A stretch of DNA of 64,000 nucleotides from Gnetum montanum. Lineage: Eukaryota; Streptophyta; Gnetopsida; Gnetales; Gnetaceae. The stretch lies in the NCBI GenBank assembly GCA_015680685.1, contig MNCI01001365.1, forward strand, positions 87,032 through 151,031. Direction: 5' to 3'. Positions 33,560 through 45,700 of the stretch are shown one piece after another (the first letter of the stretch is position 1; every line of letters begins with the position of its first letter). The position numbers and the translations under genes were made by a program. The notes below the pieces were generated by a model, which worked only from the letters and a program-made list of their open reading frames with translations, was not told where the DNA came from and did no database searches.

Positions 33560-35445
33560 GAACAACCACACTCCATATTTCGGATCTCCTCCTCTCAACT
33601 TAGTCATGGGGGAGATGCCAACCATGCTAACTATTCAAGTGGCTCCTTAGTCTTTCAACTTTTTTATTTTACAACTTTTTGTTTTACATGTTCTTTGTTT
33701 TACATATTTTTGTTTTTATGTTATTAATCTTTTCTAATTTTTGTTTTACACCATCATTAGTACATTTGATATTTCTTAAATATTTTACTCTTTTTTGATA
33801 TTTTCTTTTATTTTATTTTGATGTGATTTTCTAATTTTTTGTTAACAAGAGCCAAGTATAATGGTAATGTCTTACTTGATGGTGGTATGTATTATTGTTA
33901 TTTGATTGTTGGTGTTTGGTTTTTGGCTTTGAATTTCATTACAGATAATTAGGACATTTTTTCTTTTCACATAATAGGTAGTGAGTCCACAACATCCATC
34001 CATCCACAAACTCTATAGTTTTCCTTGTCTTGAAAACGTGCAGTCCCATTTTCATTAATAAAACTTTAATAAATTTGTGACTTTGGTAGTTTTTGGAATT
34101 TGGAAGAATTCAAAGGTTTGAATAGGGTGTGGCTTCAAGGGATTTGGTATTCTTTATGCTTTTTTGTTTGCCTAGGTGCATGTGTGTTTCCATGAATTTT
34201 TTACCATTCCATGCCAATCAATAAAGTTGAATAAGTCCTTGCATGATGTAGTTCTCATTAAAAAAAATGATGAGAATTCAAAGCACACCCCTTGAACAAA
34301 ATAAATGCATACATCCTCGCATAGTGTGATTCTCATTTCAAAAAAAAATATGATGAGAATTCAAAGCAAACCCCTTGGACAAAATAAATGCATGTGTCTT
34401 TGCATGGTGTGGTTCCCATTTCAAAAAATAATAATAATGGAAATCCAAAGCACATCCCTTAGATATAATAAATGGGCTACAAGCATTGGTTTTGGGACTC
34501 GTCTCCTCTAACTAAGACCCTTCCTCACTTCCTATCTCTTCTCTAATTTGGAATGATGGTTGTTCTGTGGGAGCATTCTTATGTCTCAAGGGATGGATTG
34601 GTCTTACAATGTCGATGTGAAGTCACTAAACGTGGTTGGTTTTGGTTTGGATTGAGGATGGATTCTATCAAGTCATTTAACCATAATTTTCACAAGGGAC
34701 TTCATGTGACTATAATTAGGAACTCCATTTCACTCTCTCTCTCACCTATCTATGCTTTCCATGTTCCACCTCACTGCTAGTTTCATGTTTTGGTTTGATG
34801 TCCTAGTTTAATGTGTTAGAATTCTTAGTTGGTTTCTTTTGGGTTTTTGTACTTAACTTTTGTAACCATTAATCATCTATAGAGCCCATAGACTTTTTGG
34901 TTTGAAGTTATGCAATAGCAAAAAGGCTTGTGCTTGCTTTGGGAAGGATCCACTTGCATATATTTTGGTTGGGTTAGTTAAGTTCTTTACCCTTAGACAC
35001 TCTTACAATCAAATTCTTTTTGTTTACCCCATCAATGACATCCAGTTGTACACATCTTCACAACAGTTTTTAGTGAAATCTTCTTTTCATTGTTGTGAAT
35101 TCTTATATCCTCTTCAAATATTTCCTTGTGTTAAATGTGTTTTCATTTAATGGACTGCTTGTCTATTTTACCCTATTGGTCAACCTTCTTGCTAACTGAA
35201 GAAACTAATCTACCACAATCATAACTTAGCCAAGTGTTACCACCAACGAGACAAGACATTTCATCACTTTGTGTTACACATTGCATACTAATCCATGATT
35301 CTGTTATGATTGCAATGGGAAGCATGGACTGGAAGTGGGACTATCTTCACCAAGGATGATGTAGCTGCACCACACAAGGAGGATCGTTNTGTTGTAAAGA
35401 ACTTGTTCCTTCTCTTCTTCACTCAAGGACGAGTTTTCATTCAGT
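33560..35445 (+). other. E2 post-integrase spacer
   Basis: Pyrimidine-rich run after the pol end (TTTTATTTTACAACTTTTTG), then blocks shared with E1, E5 and E6, then three hairpin units. No accessory frame. One ambiguous base (n) at 35389. Short open frames (34305-34511, 34553-34780, 34902-35150) are not conserved between spacers. Confidence 0.75.
34245..34456 (+). other. Conserved spacer hairpins, E2 units 1-3 (tandem, ~80 bp period)
   Basis: Unit 1, 34245-34289: TTCTCAT with ATGAGAA. Unit 2, 34323-34372: TTCTCAT with ATGAGAA. Unit 3, 34406-34456: TTCCCAT with ATGGAAA (one mismatch). Outer stems vary from GGTGTG/CACATC to degenerate. Each unit continues with CCCCTTGGACAAAATAAATG or similar. 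Confidence 0.78.
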
Positions 35446-35455
35446 CATGGGGGTA

Positions 35456-36260
35456 TGATGAATCACCATTTGATGTCAGCCAAGATGTTATATGATGTCG
35501 AATATCCAACGTTAGGGTATATTTCTCAAGTCTATAAATACCATGCCTAGGCTTTAGTTTTGGGAAGTTTTTCATTAGTTAGTTTTCATTTTTCAAGAAA
35601 GGTAGCAAAGCTCTCGTAGTTTATTTTCCTTAGAGTTAGAATATTTTTTGGATGCCTGCAAAAGGAGTCTAAAGTGTGTATGGTTCTTTGTTTAAGCACT
35701 AATGTACTTAAGCACAACAGTCTTATGGGAATAAAATGAACTCTTTTGACAATCCTTATAGCACTAAGAATAGCTTAATATTTTCTTTAATGCATTTTAC
35801 TTTCTTGATCATTACTTTAATTTAGCAATTTATGTCCAGTAGTTAATAAACACGAGCATGACCACTTCAAGCATTCATATAGTACTTGGTAACCTAGCAA
35901 CACTTAACATTTGGTAGCCCAGTAGTGCTATATGTGTTCAGGAAAGTGGGGTAGTTGCTTGTGTTGGACTAGCTAGGCAATAGACATTAGTTTTCAATCT
36001 ACTCTACCGTTATTCTTCTTGTAGGCAATTACATCCATAAAATATAAAACAAAAAAAATTCATATACCTCAATTACACTTAAACCATACCCTTAAGCCTC
36101 ACAAGTGTAGTTGGGAAGACAACGAATGTTCTCAACATCATCTCACTTCTTAGAGAAACTAGTGTACGAGATAACTATAGGTCCATGGAATTCAACCATA
36201 TTGCACGTAATGCCTTAGTGATTCATATGGTTGGGTGTAGGGGCACCTCATCGCTCATCA
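35456..36260 (+). repeat. E2 3' LTR
   Basis: 805 bp, TGATGAATCACC...CGCTCATCA. Preceded by the polypurine tract CATGGGGGTA. TATA box CTATAAATACC near 35533. Confidence 0.92.
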
Positions 36261-36299
36261 GAGGTGTTGACACCCCAAGTGTCAACTAGCCAACACCTC
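36261..36299. repeat. Nested palindrome at the E2 insertion site
   Basis: GAGGTGTTG pairs with CAACACCTC (outer, 9 bp). Inside it GTTGACAC pairs with GTGTCAAC. The TGTTGACA start would also suit the first bases of another LTR. Confidence 0.7.
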
Positions 36300-37485
36300 G
36301 ACTTTCTATTATTATTATGGATATAATATGGGGCCCCCAAGGTTTTATGGGATCCCACCTATAGGGTGTGAAAAATTATCATTTTATAATCATATATTAT
36401 AAATCCAAAAATTCTAGACAGTGAAAAAGTCATCCCAGATAGTGAATAAGTCATCCTGGAGGTGGTTGGGATGAGGTATGAAAACACACCTTAGACAGTC
36501 ATCCCTAAGGTGGGGTCATGTGTGGATGCTCCCTCTGCCCCGAGTGTATGATGTTCCTTTAGCTGCCTCCCTTGTTTGAGGTTGCACCTGGAGGCCATTA
36601 ATTTAGGGGTGAAGTCATTGTTGCTCCCACTATATGCGAGGTGGTAGAACCCTCCCACTGCTACTTTGGGTGATTTTGCTATCAAATAGCTCCCTCACAC
36701 CTATAGGTATCACCCTAAGACATCAACTTTTGGGATGTGTCTCCCTCTTTTGATGAAGGTCTATCAACCATTGCAACCAACTTAACCCTAGCCTAGGGTG
36801 TGTGTGATGTTGCTATCACTCAATCATGGTGGGGTGAGGTGTGAAAACACATCCCAGATAGTGACAACCTTTCTTGTGGTTCACTCATGTTAAGATGATT
36901 CAACCCTAATACCAATGAGCTAATGTTTGATTAATGAAATAACTCCCATTACCTTATCCAAGATCGTGAGATCCTAACTCTCTAATCAACTTGCTCACCC
37001 CATCTTTGGGGGCTCATTGTAGAGAGGCTTGACTATAGGGTTCAAATTTTTGGGGAGTTAGTTGTCGTCAACTATGAGGTTGTTGTGACATTTATAATGT
37101 TTGTTGTGTCCAATAGGCATGATTGCCATGTCTAACATTCCTAGCCAACAAGATTTATAGCCTAAAGAATGACATAAAAGAGAGGGACATGCTAGTATCA
37201 TAGTAAGAAAGTGGACGACATTAGGCACCTTCGGGACTCTCTTTGTTAAGCTTTATGAAAAATAGACTCACCTATGTATCTGAGCTTAGGGTATACACGA
37301 CACTCAAATAGTTCTCAGCTTGCTGTTAGCAGTCTGTTCATAAGGTTCCTAAAATTTGATGGCTCTAGCATTACTTGCTTCCACCACTTTCAATTTTCGT
37401 ATCTATGGCATTGGCATTTAACAATCTAACCTTCATAACTTCTCTGTAGTCTAAAGAGTACTAGAAAATGGGGGGCATTTTTTGT
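36300..37485. other. Unassigned repeat DNA
   Basis: No gene. Contains repeated phrases such as GATGAGGTATGAAAACACACC (about 36470) and GTGAGGTGTGAAAACACATC (about 36835), and CAGATAGTGA at two or three places. Probably part of an old LTR or a satellite-like region. Confidence 0.4.
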
Positions 37486-37770
37486 TGGTTGTATCTCCAT
37501 ATCTTCATTTTTTTTGGACTAGTACTAAATTATCTATCCAAGCCAAATACCTTATTGGGTATATTATCTTAGCATTTTATAGCTTCTTAATCTTAGCTTC
37601 CATTGTTGGTTCAAAAATTAGGCTAAACTTACTTAATTTTTGCAACTAAAGAAATTTTATGTGTTATAATATCAAGCTTACAAGTTAAATGATCATAGGA
37701 CCAAGATAACTTTTCTAAACTTCCTTTAAGAACCTATATCATATATTTTTTTAGTTATGGTTGTAGCTTC
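37486..37770 (-). pseudogene. E3 reverse transcriptase N-terminal fragment
   Basis: The minus-strand frame gives LKGSLEKLSWSYDHLTC and IITHKISL, the usual lead-in to RT (FAWSY.D...I..H.I.L). After a frameshift come MEAKIKKL, NAKIIYPIRYLAWIDNLVLV and QKKMKIW. The match to Ty3/gypsy RT (K.LL.AGIIYPI.YS.WVS..V.V.KK) is clear. The sequence stops resembling RT after about 37490. The catalytic part is not found here. It lies downstream (minus direction) of the RNase H at 38000-38470. Confidence 0.7.
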
Positions 37771-37999
37771 AATTTAATGGTCAAGCTTTTTGGAAAATTT
37801 TTACATCCTATGTTTATCATTTCATAAGATTGATCTTTAGGTTCTAGATGTTTGATTTCCTAATTAATTTTTGCTTAAATTATTCTTCCAATTATAACAC
37901 CTTTTGTGGTATTCTTTCACTTTTAATCCTATATCATCTTCATCATAGACTTGATCTTTAAATTCTCCTATATTTTTTAGGAATCTAGTTATTTGATGA

Positions 38000-38470
38000 C
38001 CATCATCAAAAGCTTGGAGGTAATATTTATTATCAAGGATCATTGGTTTTGATTCTAATTCAATTATTATTTTATGGTATCTAGTTATCTTTGTTGAGTT
38101 AAGAATTAAGGTTGCTACTGCAAGTTCATTAGCCTTCTAATTCTTTTCCCTTGGGATATTTTCAATCTTATATTTGCTAAAACATTGAAGCAATTTCATT
38201 GCCATTTTTCTATAAGTTCTTAGGAATAAGCTTTTGATACTACATTTTCCTTTTACTTGGTCACATATAAGTTTTGAATCTCTTTTAACTTTCAATTTTT
38301 GGATTCCCTTATCATTCGTCATTTTTAATTTCCCACATAGAGCTTCATATTCAGCTCTATTATTAGTGTAAGGAAATTGTAATTGTATAGGTTTTAATTC
38401 CACATGGTTTTCTAGGCTAATTAGAACAATACCAGATCTTGATCCCTTGGAATTACAAACCCCATTAAAA
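38000..38470 (-). pseudogene. E3 RNase H domain located between protease and RT
   Basis: The minus-strand frame contains WHLYFNGVCNSKGSRSGIVL, then TNNRAEYEALCGKLKM, VKRDSKLICDQVKGKC and IENIPREKN. This is the RNase H type found as the extra (archaeal-like) RNase H of plant Tat-group elements. The first catalytic Asp (YFDG) is Asn here; the later Glu and Asp are present. The open part is 38137-38403. Its position before RT rather than after it is the odd feature. Confidence 0.75.
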
Positions 38471-38599
38471 TATAGATGCCAAAATTTTTCTTGTTAACTA
38501 TTGGAATGCATAATTTATATTTCTTAATTAGAGCTAACTCCTAATTTGACTTTTCTAGATTCAATCATTTTATTCTTCCCATCTAAAATCACATTCTTT

Positions 38600-39080
38600 A
38601 TCATCAATGGCTTACTGCCTATATAAATTTGATTTGATTCTCCTTTTCAAAGTAACCACATATGTGAATAATCTATTATTATATATCTAGAGAAATTTTG
38701 ACTCCAATTTCTACTTAAAAATAAGCTGTAGGAATCAAGAATATTAGCTACTTGAATTGTAATCCTACTTGTAATTCTAAGGTCTGAAGCTAATTGAAGT
38801 AATGCATTTAGTAATTGGCCTATTATTTTAACTCTACTCTTATCAACTTGAACAATTTTCTTATTTGATTATTTAGGTTTTAATCCTAGTTGTTTGAATA
38901 TTGATAAGATCATTAATGTTGAAGCAGCTCCTGAATCAACTAAACAATTATGTAGATATTTGTCTTTAAGTTTAAGTGTTAAGAAGAAAGGTAGAGCTTC
39001 TTTGTCGGCTATAATTAGTGTTTTGCTAATAGGTTTATCAATGTTATAAATGTAGTTTATAGCAACATCATTGACCTTTT
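38600..39080 (-). pseudogene. E3 aspartic protease
   Basis: The minus-strand frame includes CLVDSGAASTLMILSIFKQL (catalytic Asp-Ser-Gly at 38937-38929). The expected hydrophobic C-terminal stretch follows (SRNWSQNFSRYIIIDYSHM, about 38700). Frames are partly broken by stops. Upstream lie KLKDKYLHN and KEALPFFLTL, like other Ty3/gypsy proteases. No relation at sequence level to the E2/E6 protease beyond the family motif. Confidence 0.65.
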
Positions 39081-39399
39081 ACTTGTTCTAAATTTCTTCC
39101 AAAATTCTCTTTGAGCATCCTTTAGTCTAAATTAATTGATATAGGATAATGTTAGCCTTAACCCTTTTCAAATCTTCTATTATGTCATACTTCCCTTTGT
39201 CATAAAATCCTAACCTTCTAAATGTTCTTGGGAAAGAATCTTCATGACTTTTTTTATTCAGTTGAAATTTTTCTTTTGATTTTTTTCTCAAAAGCTTTTC
39301 TCTTTCTAGTAGGTTTAGGTATTGAATTTGGAGGTTTGTATGTAGTTAACTTTTTCTTAATGCTCCCAAGTTCATATCTAGGATCTTCATTATTATTGA

Positions 39400-40630
39400 A
39401 ATCAACATTGAATGAATGAGTATTCTAATTTTGAGTTTTCAAATGTCTCATCACTAGATGATCTTTCTAAGTAATGTATACCTAGATGCATGGATTTTCT
39501 AGATTCTTCTTCAAATTCTATTAGATTTGAATCATCCAAGGTCTCTTTTTCTTTAGTATCATCTAGCTTTGCGTGGACATCTAATTTTCTAGTTTGTCGA
39601 AATTTCTTGTCTTCTTTAAATTTCATTCTAGACATAGCTTTATCTAATTTGACAATCTTGTTTGATATTTCTTTTAAAACATTATCTTTATTAAGTTTTT
39701 TACTTCATAACTCAATGGAAATACTGATTGAAGATGACGTATTGAGCTAAGTATAATTTTGAATGGGAAATACTCCTTTTGGTGACTCTTTCATAGCAAG
39801 TTGTATGTTATATGGAGCTAGGTTTAATTGTCTTTCTAATTCTATGGCTTCACTATAAAGGTTAGCTAAAGTATTAATGTTTGGAGTTCTATGTAATTAA
39901 ATTGAGACTCTTGGATCTATATCATTTAAGTATACCTTAAAACTTCATTACTTGGTTAAGATTAATTTTGAAATATGCCACACACCCTTTGAAATTAAAT
40001 GTTGAATTCTTTAACTAATTTCTTATTTTCTTGTTTCCTTTAAGGCAGTCCATTATAAAGTTAATTTTGCTCAATTTGATTGCCAAATTAGGCTATGAAT
40101 AAGGTTTTCATATCGTCCCAACTAGTGATACTATTATTTGGTAAAACTGACTACCAAATTTTAGCCATATCACTAAGGTTACCTATGAACAGTCTACATG
40201 CTTGATCTTGATGCTAAATGTTTGCCTAGACAAGAGCTAACTCAAACAATTCCAAGTATTCTTCTGCTAAATAGGCTCTACTAGGGCTGTATGGTTCTTG
40301 TAGATACTAATAAGCAGCTTTAGGAATATCATAATAAGCATTAAACACCAAAGGTATGGGAATATGAAATGGATTAATGGAAGGTGGGTTATCCATTATT
40401 TGTAAATTATGATTTTTACTAAATGACCCTATTTTCAAATAATCTTTCCTTTTAAAAGACAAATCCTTAATTCAAGGTGAAACCTTAGTTCATCGTGTCT
40501 TTACTCCCCTCCCTAAATTTTTAATTATGACTGTAGATTCTTCTTTTGATGAAGCTTTAGTCTTAAGTTTAAGTATATTTGTTGGGCTTCTAAAATTTTC
40601 CTATGTATCTAATGATCCACTCATGAGCTA
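39400..40630 (-). pseudogene. E3 gag
   Basis: A start MSGSLDT at about 40627 opens a decayed frame. The retrotransposon gag core is seen as RLFIGNLSDMAKIW and NNSITSWDDMKTLF followed by FGNQIEQN (about 40100-40200). A Lys/Glu-rich segment follows (open frame 39635-39402, MSRMKFKEDKKFRQTRKL). It is divergent from gag of the E1/E2 lineage, so E3 is a different Ty3/gypsy clade. No zinc knuckle recognised. Confidence 0.6.
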
Positions 40631-41553
40631 AAATAAATAATCTTATTTAAGCTATGACTTACTTTAACCTAATATATTCTAATATATTTTAATATGCTCT
40701 AACAATTTACCCTCCCACTAGTGCCAATTAAAAGTTGTTGTTTCAAGAACACACCCCTGTACCAGAATTGTTTATGTAACTCGTTTTGGATGGTTGCTAG
40801 TATCTAGTACCATCAAGGCACAAATACCCCCAAATAGCTTTGCTAGTATAAATAGCTAATATGGCTAATTAAATTGGTAGTAAATATTTTTAGTGAAATT
40901 GTTATCTTGAATGTATCTAATGATTATCCCTTTCAACTACCACTCAATGCAATTATCAAAATTAAATAACTTTTTCAAAGGCCTAGCTTCTAATCCTACA
41001 TAGCTAATACAACGAATGAGAAGTTTTTATAAAAGATACCAATCCTTAATCCTAAGCTATCTTCTAGCTAACTTCTTAAAGGTATATCAAAAAGTTTTGC
41101 TAAATAGAGCAAGAATGTAAAATAGAAAAATTATTCAACAAGCTCAAAATTATACAAGAATAGTATTACTTTTATGCCAAACTCCTTTGATATATATTTG
41201 GAAAGAAATCATAATAGGGATCTTTAGGTCAAGCTCTCCTTTGTGTTGCATAGCTAAACAAAATTGGGGTTGTTCTTTTAGGCTTTGGAATCTCACTCAA
41301 TAAATAATCTATTAAGAATGATCTTAAACTTAACTGAGCCTCTTATTCTAGAATTTTTACCAAGCTATTAAGTAATACATCATTCATATATTATACAAGA
41401 AAAAAATGTTTCTTATTTTCTAGAGCTACCTAAGCCTAGACATGATAATCAACAACTAAATTTATTTCACAACCTAAAAAAAATTATTGCTAAAATAAAT
41501 ATTATATGAGAAAACTTGATCTTTGAAGCCTTTAGAATGACACTTCTGTAACC

Positions 41554-42105
41554 CTAAGCTTTTGCTAGATTAGCTAGTGAAAGCTTGAAATATTTCCTTG
41601 TCTTACGATGGATCCATAAATTGTGAATTAATATGTCTTCATTAAACTGGTGAGCTTCTATTTCTATGACATCAAGCTTCATAAGGCCATAAAGCTCGTA
41701 CACATTTCTAATGTTGACGTTAATGTAGCGTTCCATGCTTCCTCTGAAGATAAGCTTGTCTTTTTCATACATAGTCTTGGTTATTAAGCAATTATAACAT
41801 ATCTTATAATATTCTCCCTTAGCCTAAAACTAAACTTGTGAAGATTTGTCTTCTCATATATTTCTTGCCAGTCCTTCATTGTTTCTGTAGCACAAAAGTC
41901 CTATTTTCTCTATTAAGTCATGGTCTTCATCAAAGCTAAATAAATAACTTTCTTCTACTTCTAATTCTAGATTTACAACATCAATCCATTGATAGAGATA
42001 ATAGATATTAATTTTGAATTTCTGTAGATAAATAGAGAATCTAAATGCATCAATGTCTTGAAACTTCTGAGGTACTTCTTCCTTTTCCTTATTAGACATT
42101 TTCAC
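41554..42105 (-). pseudogene. Unrecognised reading frame upstream of the E3 gag
   Basis: Two open minus-strand stretches, 42105-41854 and 41772-41554, are in collinear order and read as one protein broken by a stop. First part: VPQKFQDIDAFRFSIYLQKF, EVEESYLFSFDEDHDLIEKI. Second part: MYEKDKLIFRGSMERYINVN, MKLDVIEIEAHQFNEDILIH, NLWIHRKTRKYFKLSLANLA. The composition is protein-like, not random, but I do not recognise the family. The position matches the extra ORF before gag of Ogre-type Tat elements; that is a positional analogy only. Confidence 0.45.
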
Positions 42106-42429
42106 AAAATTTTAAAAGGCTTCAAGGAGGTTCTTTTGTGCTTGAATTGTAGCTTTTTCTCTTCTTCAAATCTTAGCTCTAATTGTTAATGGCTCTGTAA
42201 TTTGCAATTTATCTTGAGCTTTCTTATTAATACTTAGAGCTTCATCTTTTAATTCCCTCATTTTGGGATAGGCTATTTGAATTACTTCTCAACATATGCC
42301 ACGAGCTTTGATTATATTGAACTACTCTGCTAGTGCTATTAAAAGCTTATGAATTTAGGTACTAATCATTTTATCCTAGTATCTTAGCCCATTAATCTAG
42401 TTTCAATTTTTGCTCAAGAATGATCTAAG

Positions 42430-44270
42430 TGATGTGGCTTAGGAAAAGGTCCTCATTTTTAGAAACACTTTTGGTTCTACAAACAAACTTTCTTAGCATT
42501 TTAATTCTAACTATGTTGATGTGGCAATGTATTTTTGAGGCCAACTCATAGAGCCAGTTTATAGAACCATCTCAGAGCTTGTTTGTAGAACCAAATTTTG
42601 GTTCTAAGAAGTAGTTATATGAAAGAGCTAACATGGTAGAGTGATTTTTGAGCTTCTTTGTAGAACCAAATTTTGGTTCTATGAGCTTTATTTCTTATCT
42701 TTTCAATGTTCATATGCTTAATTCATAATACACTAAGCTATATTAAAAATATCATGTGCATGTGCATAAATTGAACTTGTAACCTTTTATGGGCCTAATA
42801 TAAGCTCTATCAAAGTTGATGTGGTAGAGTCACTTATGTTCTCTCTCATATAACTATTATTGGTTTCATGAAAAATGTTTCTCTCTTTAATTCTTATTTA
42901 AATGCTAATATGACTTTTAGAATCATTTTAACTTTTCTCTGTAGAACCAAATTTTGGTTCCATGAAATCATTTCACAAAAGAGCTGTTGTGGTTTGTAGA
43001 ACCAACTTAGCCACCTGCTCATAGAATGACTTTTTGGTTCTATGAACCTATCCTACAAAAGGACTGATGTGATAGAACTACTTATGTGATCACTTGTAGA
43101 ACTATTTTTGGTTGTACAAGTAGCACTTTCTCTTTATGCTTCTTTTTCAAATGATGACATGGTTTGTAAGACCATTTTAGCTTTCCTTCATAGAACTAGA
43201 TTTTGGTTTTATTAACTTGCTTCATGAAATAACTTGTGTAGAAGAAACAAAAATGAGTGTTTAATGCTACTTTAGAGCTTTTTGATGTACCTTATAGGAT
43301 TTTGTATTTGTAAAACCATTTTGTAGAATCACATTTTGATTTAACAAACCTATGCTAAAACCTAACATGGTAGGATTTCTCTAAAGCTTATTTTTAAAAA
43401 CCAATTTCTTTAACTCTATGAATTTGTTAACTTTCCAAGAGCTAACATGATAGAGCCAAATGTGACTTTGCTTTTGGTTCTTTGAGTCCATATTATAAAA
43501 GTTAATATGGTTTCCAAGACCAATTTGAATAACTTTGTATGACGATAAATTTTGATTCTATGAACCATATTGCTTTACTTTTCTCTTTATAAAGTGTAAC
43601 TCTGCGTCAAATGCTCACTTGGTAGAAGTGAAGATAAGATGATTTGTAGAACTAAATCAAAGCTTCTTTTCACACTCCATGATTAAACAATAATATGGAT
43701 TATAAAACTACTCTCGCTTTTCTTTCTAGACCTAGACAATGATTCCATCAACATGCTAAAATAGCTAATGTGAAAAAGCAGAAATAAGCATTTAGTGCCT
43801 CTTAAGAGCTTCTAATGTATCTCATAGAATCTTCTTATTTATAAAACCATTTTATAGAATCACTTTTTGGTTCTATGAACCTATACTACATAATGAGCTA
43901 TCATGGTAGAACAAAAAATAATCTTGTTGTAGAAGTAGATTTTGGTTCTACAAATTCCTTTCTTTTCTTTGAGCTAATGTGGTAGAACCACTTACAAGAT
44001 TGCATGTAGAACCATTTTATGGTTCTGCAAACAACACCTTCCTTTATGCTTCTTCCTTAAATGATGATGTGATATGTAGAACCATTTTAGCTTTTCTTTA
44101 TAGAATCATATTTTAGTTTTATGAACTTACTTTACAAAATAGCCTACGTGGAAGAAGCAAAAATGAGCACTTAATATGTCCTAAGAGCTTTTAATGTATC
44201 TTGCTATATTGGTTTAGTTGTTAGTTCGTAGAACCAATTTTTGATTTTACAAACTTGTTTTATATAAAAG
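42430..44270. repeat. Array of irregular palindromic repeats (TAGAACCAAAATTTTGGTTCTA type)
   Basis: A near-perfect palindrome, best as AGAACCAAATTTTGGTTCT (about 42590, 42660), recurs with substitutions near 42945, 43022, 43100, 43188, 43325, 43545, 43850, 43945, 44005, 44095 and 44235. Spacing is irregular, about 40-140 bp. Many units also carry GAGCTAACATGGTAGA or a variant. No coding potential is seen. It lies between the unknown frame at 41554-42105 and a TATA-like site near 44990 (minus), so it could be a leader of E3. Confidence 0.75.
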
Positions 44271-45700
44271 AAATGCCATGGAAAAAATTGACTCTACTTT
44301 GTATTTAACCTCTTTTCTCTTAAAATAATAATTTTCCTCTTAGTAGTCTACTTAACTATTTGTGCTAATGTAAACTTCCCTTCTACCTAAAAACATATTC
44401 TTTTAGCTATGCAAATCTATTTCCAATAGCTTGAAAATTATATCCTTGCAAGTTCTTTTTAAAAGTTGATTTAATTGTGGTGTTAGCTTCAGTTTGAAAT
44501 CCTAATTCCTTAAACTGAATTATTTATAGTCAGTGATCTCTCATGTTCATCAACATAGGATCTTTTGAATTAATTATCAGGCTTTAAGATCTCTATTTTT
44601 AAAACACTTGATTAAAGTGAATATAATTCTTTTGGTATTTCTACAAACACTTTCTAAAAGTTTCTCTCCTCTAGAGTTTAACAAATTTATGTTATTGAAA
44701 TAAAACTTAGAAGCCATTACTTCATGGAATCTCTAAAAAGCTTGATAAAAATGTCTCATGCTTGATTTCACATGATTGATTTAGCTTAACATATTGTTTA
44801 AATATATTGATTAAAAAATTTTGAAGTCCTTGAATCTTGTTGAGAGAAACAAGCCCAATAATTTGAATCTTCACTATTCCATAATAATGGCTATTGTTAC
44901 AACATAATGGTGTTACTCTCTATGCTTTAAAATCTAAGATGATGGCTTTGAATCCCAAAACATCACTTCGAATTGAAGTTTTGAACTCAATATTTATAGG
45001 TTTAAGATTATTTGAAATTCACAAGATCCAAAAATAACAACTCAAAGTTCATGTTTAGATAACTCAAAGTTCTCAAAAATAATACTAAATATGGTATAGA
45101 GTATAGTTTGTGTATAATACCATGGTCACATTATAACTTACAATGTATATTTATATTTTACTTTTTAAATAATCATTAAGTTATTTCTATTATCCTAAAA
45201 TTGGTGATCTAAGCATTACTAAACTCAACATGGTATTGAAGTAAGTTATAATAATTTCATTAATCAACATTGTGGATTACTTATGGCGTTATGGTAGTTA
45301 GGTTTATTTAGTGTTAGGATAAGTATAAAAATAAACCGTTGAATATCATTTTGGCATTGTAAACAAATTACAAAAATTGCAAAGAGAGAGCTCACTACAT
45401 TAATGGTCTTTGCTAGCTAACGATTAGCATTTTAAATTTTGTTAGTTCATTAATTTGCAGCTGTAAGTATCTTAATTATATTCATAGTTAAAATTTTACA
45501 GTTTTTCTATTAAAATTGGGAAAATAAATAGGTTTCACAATTTTGTTAATCTTTGTTGAATTAGCTTGAATTTTGAATATAGTAATTGATTTTAAGATAG
45601 GAGAATTGTGTGCAATGAATTTGATTTGAAGTACATAATGATTTCCATCATTCATGTTTTTGACTTTAAAAAAATCTAATTTTTTCCTATTTCCTGGCAA
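44271..45700. other. Possible E3 LTR/leader, otherwise blank
   Basis: AT-rich. On the minus strand CCTATAAATATTGAG at about 44985-45000 is a plausible TATA box upstream of the E3 genes. I could not identify LTR boundaries. The open frame 45488-45847 (minus) shows no known domain. Confidence 0.3.

Larger units (their letters stand above)
26451..36265 (+). mobile_element. E2: near-complete Ty3/gypsy element (Athila/Tat-like)
   Basis: The element proper is 26456-36260, flanked by a perfect 5-bp target duplication GAGGT (26451-26455 and 36261-36265). Order: LTR, tRNA-Asp-type primer site, gag, protease, RT, RNase H, integrase, spacer with three hairpin units, polypurine tract, LTR. All pol domains are recognisable but carry many stops and frameshifts. 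Unlike E1 there is no accessory frame before the 3' LTR. Confidence 0.93.

Noticed and set aside
41554-42105. A plant pararetrovirus-type gene upstream of the E3 gag
   Set aside because: Gene order superficially resembles such viruses, but the following gag is of retrotransposon type and no diagnostic motif was recognised in the upstream frame.
42430-44270. CRISPR-like or satellite array
   Set aside because: Spacing is irregular, repeats are diverged palindromes and the context is plant retroelement DNA; neither a CRISPR array nor a classic satellite.
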